Below, in pieces: positions 5,524 to 10,354 of a stretch of DNA of 25,226 nt (its first letter is position 1; each line of letters begins with the position of its first letter). This DNA comes from a virus. Under the pieces are notes generated by a model that searched no databases, was not told the DNA's origin, and worked only from the letters and a program-made list of their open reading frames with translations. The stretch is from positions 1 to 25,226 of the IMG/VR virus record IMGVR_UViG_3300042879_005897; one strand, 5' to 3'. The translations under genes and the position numbers were made by a program.

Positions 5524-6252
5524 ATGAACTGTTTAAATTGTGAAACTGAATTAAAAATTGGGCAAAAGAAATTTTGCGGTCTTTCTTGTGCTGCAAAACA
5601 TCGCAATAAAAATCAAAATTGGGATGAAGTGTGGACTGAAGAAAAACGAAAAGCTGCTGCTGAAAAAACAAAAGCTAATAAAAAAGGATTTTTAGCTAAT
5701 CCAAAACTTTTTGGAGCAAAGGGTGGCAAAAGGAACTTAAACACTACTAGAGAGCTTATAAGAATTGAACTTGTGTGCCATCAATGCTCAAACAAATTCA
5801 GCGTTTTTCCATACCAAAAGTCACGTAAATACTGCTCACGTACTTGTTCAAATCTTAACAACTATCACCCCAACTCTACTAAAGTTCATCGCAAGATTTA
5901 CAAAAATATTCAATTTGATTCTGGTGCAGAAGTAGCCTTCGCTAAACTGTTAGATGAGCATAAAATTGAATGGCTCAAAAACAAATCTATTTTCTTTACA
6001 TTTACATCCTACGATGGTAAAGCCTGTAAATACTACCCAGATTTTTTTCTCCCTAAGTACAACTGGTGGGTTGAAATTAAAGGCAAACGCTTCGTTAGAA
6101 TTGACGATGATTTAAGGTTAGCTGCTGTTGGTAACATTGAAAGAATGTATTCAACACAGTTAAAATTACCTGCGCCATATTTGGCAGAGCTAACGGGAAT
6201 TGAACCCGTGTCTTCGATTCGACAGACCGACGTAATAACCACTATACCATAG
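5524..6252 (+). CDS. PD-(D/E)XK homing-type endonuclease with Cys zinc motifs, 242 aa
   Basis: Residues 3-6 and 18-22 (CLNC, CGLSC) form a first Cys4 zinc motif and CHQC with CSRTC (about 85-110) a second. The catalytic core follows: a helix with SGAEVAFAKLLDEHKIEW, then YYPDFFLP and WWVEIKG, matching the E / PD / ExK pattern of PD-(D/E)XK nucleases. Homing endonucleases of this fold are known beside cyanophage genes. It lies opposite to the array. The C-terminus after about residue 220 is read from the antisense strand of tRNA-Asp, so the natural end may have been lost or altered on insertion. A late-promoter box precedes the start. Confidence 0.82.
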   Translation: MNCLNCETELKIGQKKFCGLSCAAKHRNKNQNWDEVWTEEKRKAAAEKTKANKKGFLANPKLFGAKGGKRNLNTTRELIRIELVCHQCSNKFSVFPYQKSRKYCSRTCSNLNNYHPNSTKVHRKIYKNIQFDSGAEVAFAKLLDEHKIEWLKNKSIFFTFTSYDGKACKYYPDFFLPKYNWWVEIKGKRFVRIDDDLRLAAVGNIERMYSTQLKLPAPYLAELTGIEPVSSIRQTDVITTIP

Positions 6253-6256
6253 CTCT
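6182..6256 (-). tRNA. tRNA-Asp(GTC), canonical
   Basis: Acceptor AGAGCTA/TAGCTCT, discriminator G as usual for Asp, CCA. Anticodon stem TCGGT/ATCGA holds CTGTCGA, giving GTC. D-loop has AGTGGTT and T-loop TTCAATT. It is antisense to the end of the endonuclease gene. Confidence 0.92.
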
Positions 6257-6265
6257 ATTTGAAAT

Positions 6266-6339
6266 TGGCAACCCAGGACGGTTATGCTCCGTCGTCTTTA
6301 CGTTGAAAGCGTAGCGATTTACTATTAATCTACAGGGTC
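6266..6339 (-). tRNA. tRNA-Glu(TTC), altered elbow
   Basis: Acceptor GACCCTG/CTGGGTT has one mismatch; discriminator G fits Glu. Anticodon loop CTTTCAA on TACG/CGTA gives TTC. T-stem GACGG/CCGTC closes AGCATAA (A54, G55, T58). D-loop AATAGTA has A18 G19. Confidence 0.84.
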
Positions 6340-6348
6340 ATTTGAAAA

Positions 6349-6630
6349 CTATCTTATTGAGAATCGTGTTTTAAACTTATCTATGTCTTCTTGATTCTGA
6401 AACCAAAACATATACTTATATCCACCACCTAAATACGACCAGTTTGGATTGCTCTTCAACTGTTGTTCAATTGTAAAGAACATATTATTTGGAATAATTG
6501 GATATTCGCATGTATTGACATACTCATTAAACTCTTTCCAATACTCTCTGGTTGAATCATTGATTATATCCGGGCGCCCTATGTCTAGAGCTATATATTC
6601 TGTAATATCTGGTATTTCTTCTGGTATCAT
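6349..6630 (-). CDS. Hypothetical phage protein, 93 aa
   Basis: The start chosen is the ATG at 6630 (MIPEEIPDITEYIALDIGRP), 2 nt after the stop of the upstream 46-aa gene; a longer upstream frame would overlap that gene. The protein is acidic and aromatic, with a C-terminal segment WSYLGGGYKYMFWFQNQEDI. It lies between tRNA-Glu copies and probably shares a transcript with the 46-aa gene. Not recognised. Confidence 0.65.
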   Translation of the reverse strand: MIPEEIPDITEYIALDIGRPDIINDSTREYWKEFNEYVNTCEYPIIPNNMFFTIEQQLKSNPNWSYLGGGYKYMFWFQNQEDIDKFKTRFSIR

Positions 6631-6632
6631 AA

Positions 6633-6773
6633 TTATTTTGAAATTCTTTTGATGTATTTGATGTTTGGGTGAAACCAAGTACAGGCATTTACCATGCACT
6701 GACCTTCACCATTATAGTGCTGTTTCTTTGTCGCTCCGCAGTCACATTTAACATTTGATGGAATTGTTTTCAT
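6633..6773 (-). CDS. 46-aa Cys-rich (zinc-ribbon-like) protein
   Basis: ATG at 6773 to TAA at 6633. The sequence begins MKTIPSNVKCDCGATKKQHY and continues to CMVNACTWFHPN, so it carries C-x-C and C-x4-C pairs about 18 residues apart, plausible for one zinc site. Its ATG is provided by the array linker itself: the upstream tRNA-Glu CCA is followed by ATTTCAA and then the ATG. It is followed by the 93-aa gene after 2 nt. Too short for many gene finders; function unknown. Confidence 0.62.
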   Translation of the reverse strand: MKTIPSNVKCDCGATKKQHYNGEGQCMVNACTWFHPNIKYIKRISK

Positions 6774-6780
6774 TTGAAAT

Positions 6781-6858
6781 TGGCACCCTCACCCGGCGCT
6801 GCCCCGGGTACTTCGCAGTGAAAGTGCGATGTTATAACTGATCGTTAACTACAAGGGC
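6781..6858 (-). tRNA. tRNA-Glu(TTC), second copy, altered elbow
   Basis: Acceptor GCCCTTG/TGAGGGT with wobble pairs; discriminator G. Anticodon stem TCGCA/TGCGA holds CTTTCAC, giving TTC. T-loop GGCAGCG (G55 C56) on CCCGG/CCGGG; D-loop has TCAGTT (A18 G19). Its first 14 nt contain the stop codon of the endonuclease gene. Confidence 0.83.
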
Positions 6859-7654
6859 TACTAAAGTTTTGTTTTCTTCTATATTTACCAGCACAAATTC
6901 TACTACAAAATTTTGTTGTAGTTTTTGCTACTTTATCGGTACTAAAATTGGATCTACAATTATCGCAAATATAATTATATTTTGGTTTATATGAATCATA
7001 TAAAGTTAATATTTTTGCTTTGTCTTTTATTCCGTATTTTTCATTTATCCATTTAAATTGTTCTTGTAAATCCTGCTTATATAATACTTTTATAGTATAT
7101 CCTAGTTCCCTAGCTAAGGCAACTTTTTTATCAACTAAAGGTGTATGATAGCCTTTAATTTCTATTATTGTGTTGTTTTCTATTAAAAAGTCGGGGAAGT
7201 ATTTTAACTCTTCATTTTTAATATAACCGTCAAATCTTTGAAATGGTAAATTTTTATCAATTCTATAAATCACCCATGCAAGCTCATAAGTTGAACCACA
7301 GAATATTCCTTTATAATAACCAGACTTAGATCTTCCTGAACCTTGCCTATATCCACCCATTCCGTGTTGTTTAGCATTTTTAGAAAGATATTCATTAGAA
7401 CATTGTTTACTGCATACTTTTTGATTTTTTCTAGATGATCTTAAAATCATTTCACATTTACAAATTAAACATTTTTTTGTAAAAAATCCTTTATGTCTTG
7501 ATTTATTTTCAAGTTGCACAGCTATACTTTGCTTTGCTGCAATTGATTTTTTATTTTTATCTTCTTCTGTCCATATTCTAGAATTTGCACAAGATCTGCT
7601 ACAAAAATTACCATTATTATTGTGTTCTATATTACATTTTTTGCAATACTTCAT
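6845..7654 (-). CDS. PD-(D/E)XK homing-type endonuclease with three Cys zinc motifs, 269 aa
   Basis: Three Cys4-type motifs are visible: CKKC with CSRSC (residues 4-22), CLIC with CSKQC (about 62-85), and CDNC with CSRIC near the C-terminus. The nuclease core has YKGIFCGSTYELAWVIY, then KYFPDF and TIIEIKGY, matching E / PD / ExK. The helix after it (KKVALARELGYTIKVLYKQD) fits the fold. It is related in design to the plus-strand endonuclease at 5524 but diverged. It starts with AATAAATA-N5-ATG and stops inside tRNA-Glu, the same strand. Such genes spread by cutting unoccupied tRNA clusters and being copied in. Confidence 0.85.
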   Translation of the reverse strand: MKYCKKCNIEHNNNGNFCSRSCANSRIWTEEDKNKKSIAAKQSIAVQLENKSRHKGFFTKKCLICKCEMILRSSRKNQKVCSKQCSNEYLSKNAKQHGMGGYRQGSGRSKSGYYKGIFCGSTYELAWVIYRIDKNLPFQRFDGYIKNEELKYFPDFLIENNTIIEIKGYHTPLVDKKVALARELGYTIKVLYKQDLQEQFKWINEKYGIKDKAKILTLYDSYKPKYNYICDNCRSNFSTDKVAKTTTKFCSRICAGKYRRKQNFSSPCS

Positions 7655-7659
7655 GCATA

Positions 7660-7667
7660 TATTTATT
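7660..7667 (-). promoter_or_regulatory. Late-promoter-like box AATAAATA
   Basis: On the minus strand AATAAATA is followed by exactly 5 nt (TATGC) and the ATG at 7654. Confidence 0.55.
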
Positions 7668-7703
7668 CGAACTCACTAATTTTGTTTGATTAAATTACTC
7701 CTT

Positions 7704-7720
7704 TATTATATCGTATTTCC
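7704..7720 (-). promoter_or_regulatory. Promoter element GGAAATAC-N2-TATAATA
   Basis: The minus-strand sequence GGAAATACGATATAATA nearly repeats that at 5182-5203. A clear -35 is absent because the region is the CCA end of the upstream tRNA. It could start a transcript reading into the endonuclease gene. Confidence 0.4.
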
Positions 7721-7726
7721 TTAATT

Positions 7727-7801
7727 TGGTTGCTCCCGTGGGTATTGCCCCCACTTAGCACCGCTTATGAAGCGGTCCGAGATCCTTACCTCCCGAGAGC
7801 A
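7727..7801 (-). tRNA. tRNA-Met-type (CAT), altered elbow
   Basis: Acceptor TGCTCTC/GGGAGCA, discriminator A, CCA. Anticodon stem ACCGC/GCGGT holds TTCATAA, giving CAT. T-stem GTGGG/CCCAC closes GGCAATA (G54, G55). The D-loop GTAAGGAT is compatible with A18 G19. Confidence 0.85.
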
Positions 7802-7811
7802 TTTTGAAAAT

Positions 7812-7885
7812 TGGTAGCCCATGAGGGTAATGCTCCCCCTTATTCTGCTTCAAAGGCAGCTACATTACTTTTATGTTAATGGGCA
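7812..7885 (-). tRNA. tRNA-Gln(TTG), altered elbow
   Basis: Pairs 2-7 GCCCAT/ATGGGC are good and pair 1:72 is T-T. Anticodon loop CTTTGAA on CTGC/GCAG gives TTG. T-stem GGGGG/CCCTC closes AGCATTA (A54, G55, T58). D-stem ACAT/ATGT has loop AAAAGTA (A18 G19). Confidence 0.85.
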
Positions 7886-7907
7886 ATCTAAATGTTGTGG
7901 TTTATGT

Positions 7908-7982
7908 TGGTAGCTCCCCAGAGATTCGAACTCTGACTAGAAGGACCAAAACCTTCTGTGCTAGCCGTTACACCAAAGAGCT
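7908..7982 (-). tRNA. tRNA-Gln(TTG), canonical elbow
   Basis: Acceptor AGCTCTT/GGGAGCT with CCA. Anticodon stem GAAGG/CCTTC holds TTTTGGT, giving TTG. The D-loop has AACGGCTAGC (GG) and the T-loop is TTCGAAT. It is a same-anticodon partner of the altered Gln at 7812. Confidence 0.9.
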
Positions 7983-7993
7983 ATTGAAATTGT

Positions 7994-8077
7994 TGGAAGC
8001 TAGCTGGAAAGCGTTCGTTTAGCTTTCTTGCACAAGTAACACTTCTCCGCAGAGCGTCCACCTCAGCTAATACTTCC
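7994..8077 (-). ncRNA. Structured RNA in a tRNA-sized slot
   Basis: GGAAG (7995-7999) pairs with CTTCC (8073-8077), and GAAAGC (8007-8012) pairs with GCTTTC (8022-8027) around a 9-nt loop. Its minus-strand D-like part reads TTAGCTGAGGTGGACGCT. It resembles a tRNA with enlarged loops, but no acceptable anticodon arm is found. The usual linkers flank it. Confidence 0.42.
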
Positions 8078-8082
8078 TTAAA

Positions 8083-8157
8083 TGGAGGCCTATGAGTGAT
8101 TTGCGCACTCCTCTTCCGACTACAAAACGGATACGTCGCTGTCTACGCTTATGGGCC
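8083..8157 (-). tRNA. tRNA-Thr(TGT), second copy, altered elbow
   Basis: Acceptor GGCCCAT/ATAGGCC has one C-A mismatch. Anticodon loop TTTGTAG on TCCG/CGGA gives TGT. T-stem GAGTG/CACTC closes CGCAAAT (G55). The D-loop has TAGACAG, consistent with A18 G19. Its first 9 nt carry the stop of the upstream gene. Confidence 0.8.
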
Positions 8158-8400
8158 ATTTACTTGAATTATAACGAATGAATCAATGATTTCAACTGCA
8201 TCTTTGTCATCAGGATGTGCTGTATAGAATTTACCTGTTGTATAGAATTTACCTGTTGTAGAAGAAAGCATTCTAAAATCTTGATAAATGTATTTGAGTC
8301 CAATTTCTTCTTCATTAAGAACTTTGAATTCTTTTGTACCTCCATCGAGATACGATCCTTTATATTTGAGAATTGCTTTTTTTGGATATGGATAGTTCAT
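8149..8400 (-). CDS. Hypothetical phage protein with internal duplication, 83 aa
   Basis: The start chosen is ATG at 8400 (MNYPYPKKAILKYKGSYLDG), 9 nt after the CCA of tRNA-Lys; a longer frame would run into that tRNA. It contains a short tandem duplication, TTGKFY twice, from an 18-bp direct repeat near 8222-8257. The protein looks beta-rich with no signal or membrane part. The stop TAA is inside the next tRNA, Thr(TGT). Not recognised. Confidence 0.65.
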   Translation of the reverse strand: MNYPYPKKAILKYKGSYLDGGTKEFKVLNEEEIGLKYIYQDFRMLSSTTGKFYTTGKFYTAHPDDKDAVEIIDSFVIIQVNGP

Positions 8401-8409
8401 TTTTAAATT

Positions 8410-8488
8410 TGGTGCTTCAGGTGGTAGTTGCAACCACACGAATATTCTGGTTAAGAGCCAGCTGCCCGTCTACTGTAGCTTCTGAAGC
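8410..8488 (-). tRNA. tRNA-Lys(CTT), altered elbow
   Basis: Perfect acceptor GCTTCAG/CTGAAGC, discriminator A, CCA. Anticodon loop CTCTTAA on CTGG/CCAG gives CTT. T-stem GTGGT/ACCAC closes TGCAACT (G55). D-loop ACAGTAGA has A18 G19. Confidence 0.88.
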
Positions 8489-8498
8489 ATGTTGAAAT

Positions 8499-8575
8499 TG
8501 GCATCCGGCGTCAGAATTGAACTGACCCACGAGAATTTGGAGTTCTCATCGCCTAGCCTTGGAACATGGCCGGAT
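8499..8575 (-). tRNA. tRNA-Trp(CCA), canonical
   Basis: Acceptor ATCCGGC/GCCGGAT, discriminator G as expected, CCA. Anticodon stem GAGAA/TTCTC holds CTCCAAA, giving CCA. T-stem GTCAG/CTGAC closes TTCAATT. D-loop has AAGGCTA. Confidence 0.92.
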
Positions 8576-8578
8576 ATA

Positions 8579-8654
8579 TGGTACCCTATGGAGGAATTAA
8601 ACCCACCACCTCTCAGTTCGTAGCCGAGTGTTCTGTCCGTTATACTAATAGGGC
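8579..8654 (-). tRNA. tRNA-Arg(ACG) with T56 and A19
   Basis: Acceptor GCCCTAT/ATAGGGT. Anticodon stem CTCGG/CTGAG holds CTACGAA, giving ACG. The T-loop is TTTAATT, so position 56 is T instead of C, and the D-loop AACGGACAGA aligns with G18 A19, giving an A19-T56 pair in place of G19-C56. Confidence 0.88.
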
Positions 8655-8663
8655 ATTTGAAAT

Positions 8664-8748
8664 TGGTACCGTGGGAGAGATTCGAACCCTCAAGGATCAC
8701 TCGTTCTAAGCGAGGGAGTTCTGCCAATTTCCTCTTATCCACCACGGC
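8664..8748 (-). tRNA. tRNA-Leu(TAG), canonical elbow
   Basis: Acceptor GCCGTGG/CCACGGT with CCA. Anticodon stem CTCG/CGAG holds CTTAGAA, giving TAG. Class II D-arm with AAATTGGCAGA and T-loop TTCGAAT. Confidence 0.92.
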
Positions 8749-8760
8749 ATTTAAAATTAA

Positions 8761-8847
8761 TTACAAGTCATCGATTACCCACGACGATTAGGCTTTATTT
8801 CTTAAACAGGCTGATGGCTTTCAGCTTCAATAAAGACATACTTGTAA
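8761..8847 (-). ncRNA. Structured RNA closed by perfect 8-bp stem
   Basis: TTACAAGT (8761-8768) is perfectly complementary to ACTTGTAA (8840-8847). Inside, CTTTATT (8793-8799) pairs with AATAAAG (8829-8835), GCTGA (8810-8814) with TCAGC (8821-8825), and ATCG/CGAT forms a small arm near 8770-8788. The domain is 87 nt, flanked by array linkers, with no tRNA features. The nested stems make chance unlikely, and T4 RNAs C and D are precedents for unknown stable RNAs in tRNA arrays. Confidence 0.52.
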
Positions 8848-8850
8848 AAT

Positions 8851-8934
8851 TGGTAGCTCTGGAGGGAATTGCACCCTCAAGGATCATCGGTTTTAAGCCG
8901 AGCCATTCTGCTGTTTCTGGTTATCCACAGAGCC
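8851..8934 (-). tRNA. tRNA-Leu(TAA), altered elbow
   Basis: Acceptor GGCTCTG/CAGAGCT with CCA. Anticodon loop CTTAAAA on TCGG/CCGA gives TAA. T-stem GAGGG/CCCTC closes TGCAATT (G55). The D-loop has AAACAGCAGA where Leu(TAG) has AAATTGGCAGA, so G18 is replaced by A18. Confidence 0.92.
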
Positions 8935-8937
8935 ATT

Positions 8938-9022
8938 TGGTAGCCTCGGAGGGAGTTGCACCCTCAAGGATCATCGCTTTTGAGGCGAGCCGTTCTGCTG
9001 GTTTCCGGTTATCCACAAGGCC
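8938..9022 (-). tRNA. tRNA-Leu(CAA), altered elbow
   Basis: Acceptor GGCCTTG/CGAGGCT with CCA. Anticodon loop CTCAAAA on TCGC/GCGA gives CAA. T-loop TGCAACT (G55) and D-loop with ACCAGCAGA (A18 G19). It is a close paralogue of Leu(TAA). Confidence 0.92.
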
Positions 9023-9031
9023 ATTTGAAAT

Positions 9032-9117
9032 TGGTGCAGGCGATGGGACTCGAACCCACATAGTGATTACTCACACGGATTAAAAGTCCGTTGGTCAACC
9101 AATTGACCCACACCTGC
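9032..9117 (-). tRNA. tRNA-Lys(TTT) with class II-like variable arm
   Basis: Acceptor GCAGGTG/CGCCTGC. Anticodon stem ACGGA/TCCGT holds CTTTTAA, giving TTT. D-loop AATTGGTT and T-loop TTCGAGT are canonical. The variable region is 15 nt and folds as GTGA-GTAA-TCAC, a four-pair hairpin with a GNRA-type loop, which lysine tRNAs normally lack. Confidence 0.9.
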
Positions 9118-9125
9118 ATTGAAAT

Positions 9126-9201
9126 TGGTACTCCAGGTAGGACTTGCACCTACAACCTATCGCTAATCGGGCGACCGCTCTTCTGATTGAGCTACTGGAT
9201 C
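9126..9201 (-). tRNA. tRNA-Ile(GAT), altered elbow and C33
   Basis: Acceptor GATCCAG/CTGGAGT has one A-G mismatch. Anticodon loop CCGATTA on TCGC/GCGA gives GAT with C at position 33. T-stem GTAGG/CCTAC closes TGCAAGT (G55); D-loop AATCAGAAGA has A18 G19. The 3' end of the upstream small gene runs 39 nt into it. Confidence 0.83.
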
Positions 9202-9357
9202 ATTTGAAATTTGGTTTTTCCATTCTTCTTGCGATTCAATTAATATTGCTGTTTTGAGCTTTATTTCTGTCTTTCCACTCAATGATTTAGAGTCTGTATA
9301 ATCTAATACCTTACTCCACTTTTCAAGCAAATGTTTTGCACGTTCTTGTGTTATCAT
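9163..9357 (-). CDS. 64-aa protein whose end lies inside tRNA-Ile
   Basis: The ATG at 9357 lies 4 nt after the CCA of tRNA-Asn(GTT), with no room for a ribosome site. MITQERAKHLLEKWSKVLDY and the following charged helix look like a real soluble protein up to about residue 47 (EEWKNQ). The last 17 residues are translated from the linker and the first 39 nt of tRNA-Ile, ending at a TAG there. The gene therefore seems to use array sequence as its tail. Function unknown. Confidence 0.55.
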   Translation of the reverse strand: MITQERAKHLLEKWSKVLDYTDSKSLSGKTEIKLKTAILIESQEEWKNQISNDPVAQSEERSPD

Positions 9358-9361
9358 AAAT

Positions 9362-9450
9362 TGGCTCCCCCTCGACGTTACGATCGTCGCTGTACCTTAT
9401 AAGGGCCTCCTGGTTAACAGCCAAGCGCTCTACCACTGAGCTAAGGGGGA
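9362..9450 (-). tRNA. tRNA-Asn(GTT), long variable region and ATC T-loop
   Basis: Acceptor TCCCCCT/AGGGGGA, discriminator G, CCA. Anticodon stem CTTGG/CCAGG holds CTGTTAA, giving GTT. The D-arm GCTCAGTGGTAGAGC is canonical. The T-loop is ATCGTAA, with A54-T58 but T55 kept. The variable region is 19 nt and contains CCTTATAAGG. Confidence 0.88.
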
Positions 9451-9459
9451 TTTTGAAAT

Positions 9460-9536
9460 TGGTCGGGTGAGTGGGTAACGCTCCCACATTTACTCAGCTC
9501 CAAACCGAGTTCGTTTACTTGTCCAGACACCACCCG
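9460..9536 (-). tRNA. tRNA-Pro(TGG), altered elbow
   Basis: Acceptor CGGGTGG/TCACCCG begins with the C1-G72 pair typical of Pro. Anticodon stem CTCGG/CTGAG holds TTTGGAG, giving TGG. T-stem GTGGG/CCCAC closes AGCGTTA (A54, G55, T58). D-loop has CAAGTAAA (A18 G19). Confidence 0.87.
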
Positions 9537-9545
9537 AATTAAAAA

Positions 9546-9639
9546 TGGCGGATCCAGTAGGATTTGAACCTACGCAGCCTTTTTAGGGGCTGGCAACTCT
9601 TTAGCAAAGAGACACATTACCAGACTCTGTCATGGATCC
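9546..9639 (-). tRNA. tRNA-Ser(GCT), class II, canonical
   Basis: Perfect acceptor GGATCCA/TGGATCC, discriminator G. Anticodon loop TTGCTAA on CTCT/AGAG gives GCT. It has a long variable arm as expected for Ser, D-loop with CTGGTA, and T-loop TTCAAAT. Confidence 0.93.
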
Positions 9640-9645
9640 TTGAAT

Positions 9646-9719
9646 TGGTGCGCCATGTGAGAATCTAACTCACACTCCCGGATTGGAAGACCGGCGTGCT
9701 GACATAACACTTATGACGC
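9646..9719 (-). tRNA. tRNA-Gly(TCC) with T19 and A56
   Basis: Acceptor GCGTCAT/ATGGCGC. Anticodon stem CCGGT/TCCGG holds CTTCCAA, giving TCC. T-stem GTGAG/CTCAC closes TTAGATT, so position 56 is A. The D-loop TATGTCA aligns as G18 T19, so 19-56 becomes T-A instead of G-C. Confidence 0.9.
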
Positions 9720-9728
9720 TTTTGAAAA

Positions 9729-9810
9729 TTTGCGAGATGATCGCGAGGTTTTATCCGAAACGCCACATCATCAGTCTTTCGGCCGCACACCAGCATTTCT
9801 GCTTCGCAAA
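9729..9810 (-). ncRNA. Structured RNA closed by 7-bp stem
   Basis: TTTGCGA (9729-9735) pairs with TCGCAAA (9804-9810). The next helix GATGAT (9736-9741) pairs with ATCATC (9767-9772), and GCA/TGC closes a small hairpin near 9793-9802. It is a three-way-junction-like domain of 82 nt between array linkers, with no recognisable tRNA parts. Confidence 0.5.
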
Positions 9811-9812
9811 AT

Positions 9813-9888
9813 TGGTCGCCCATGCAGGACTTGCACCTGCGAATACTTGTTCCCAAAACAAGTGCGATAACTACTCCGCCAATGGACG
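9813..9888 (-). tRNA. tRNA-Pro(TGG), second copy, altered elbow
   Basis: Acceptor CGTCCAT/ATGGGCG with C1-G72. Anticodon stem CTTGT/ACAAG holds TTTGGGA, giving TGG. T-stem GCAGG/CCTGC closes TGCAAGT (G55). D-loop has GTAGTTA (A18 G19). Confidence 0.89.
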
Positions 9889-9898
9889 TTTGAAATTG

Positions 9899-9992
9899 TT
9901 AAGGCAGATGAGTTTTTTCCACTATCTGTGCACAGATACTCAATATTGGCACCCATTTCTCATCATAATTGGCTATTGATCAGCCGCCTTAA
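9899..9992 (-). ncRNA. Structured RNA closed by 7-bp stem with palindromic arm
   Basis: TTAAGGC (9899-9905) pairs with GCCTTAA (9986-9992). GATGAG (9907-9912) pairs with CTCATC (9959-9964) and encloses the perfect palindrome ATCTGTGCACAGAT (9924-9937). GGCT/AGCC (9971-9985) makes a third arm. The whole fits between two array linkers and is not a tRNA. Confidence 0.52.
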
Positions 9993-9994
9993 AT

Positions 9995-10066
9995 TGGTGC
10001 AGCGTTTTCATTCAGGTGTCTGCGATCTGAGAGGACTTGAGTTTAACCTGCGGTCCTTAGACGCAG
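9995..10066 (-). ncRNA. Possible structured RNA or decayed tRNA ending in CCA
   Basis: The slot begins with the usual TGG (CCA on the minus strand). CTGCG (10020-10024) pairs with CGCAG (10062-10066) and AGGAC (10032-10036) with GTCCT (10053-10057). No acceptor stem can be formed with the CCA end, so it is not called as a tRNA. Confidence 0.3.
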
Positions 10067-10072
10067 TTAAAT

Positions 10073-10146
10073 TGGAGCGTTATATGGGATTCGAACCCAT
10101 TCGATAACCTTGGCAAGGTCATATGCAGCCATCACATCCATAACGC
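10073..10146 (-). tRNA. tRNA-Gly(GCC), canonical
   Basis: Acceptor GCGTTAT/ATAACGC with CCA. Anticodon stem TGACC/GGTTA holds TTGCCAA, giving GCC. D-loop with GATGGCT and T-loop TTCGAAT. Confidence 0.92.
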
Positions 10147-10154
10147 ATAAAATA

Positions 10155-10352
10155 TTTGATAAGCTAGTCACTACTCTAGCTAGAAGCTGCAGGTACTGTT
10201 ACGTTCTGCGCCATGGTTGTGAAACCATTACTTGCGTCACACCGCTTTAACTCTTCGGTCAACAGAACACTACTCACAAGTAACTTTTACGTGATTGTTC
10301 TTGCTTTCTTGCCCTATTATTTTCCTGCGTGTCCATCCACGCCGTTATCAAA
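10155..10352 (-). ncRNA. About 200-nt structured RNA closed by perfect 8-bp stem
   Basis: TTTGATAA (10155-10162) pairs with TTATCAAA (10345-10352). Inner helices include ATGGTT/AACCAT, GTTCTG/CAGAAC, GTTAC/GTAAC, ACCG/CGGT and GCGTG/CACGC. The plus-strand frame through it has no coding features. It could be two fused elements or an intron-like RNA, but no group I core was recognised. Confidence 0.45.
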
Positions 10353-10354
10353 AA

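Noticed and set aside
8470-8745. Minus-strand frame of 91 codons
   Set aside because: It is built entirely from the tRNA-Lys, Trp, Arg and Leu genes; the protein has no independent support.
8814-9083. Plus-strand frame of 89 codons with repeated VAPSRII words
   Set aside because: It is the antisense of the paralogous Leu tRNAs; the repeat comes from tRNA T-arms.
10155-10352. Group I intron
   Set aside because: A closed multi-helix domain is present but I could not identify P7 or the conserved core, and it does not interrupt a gene.
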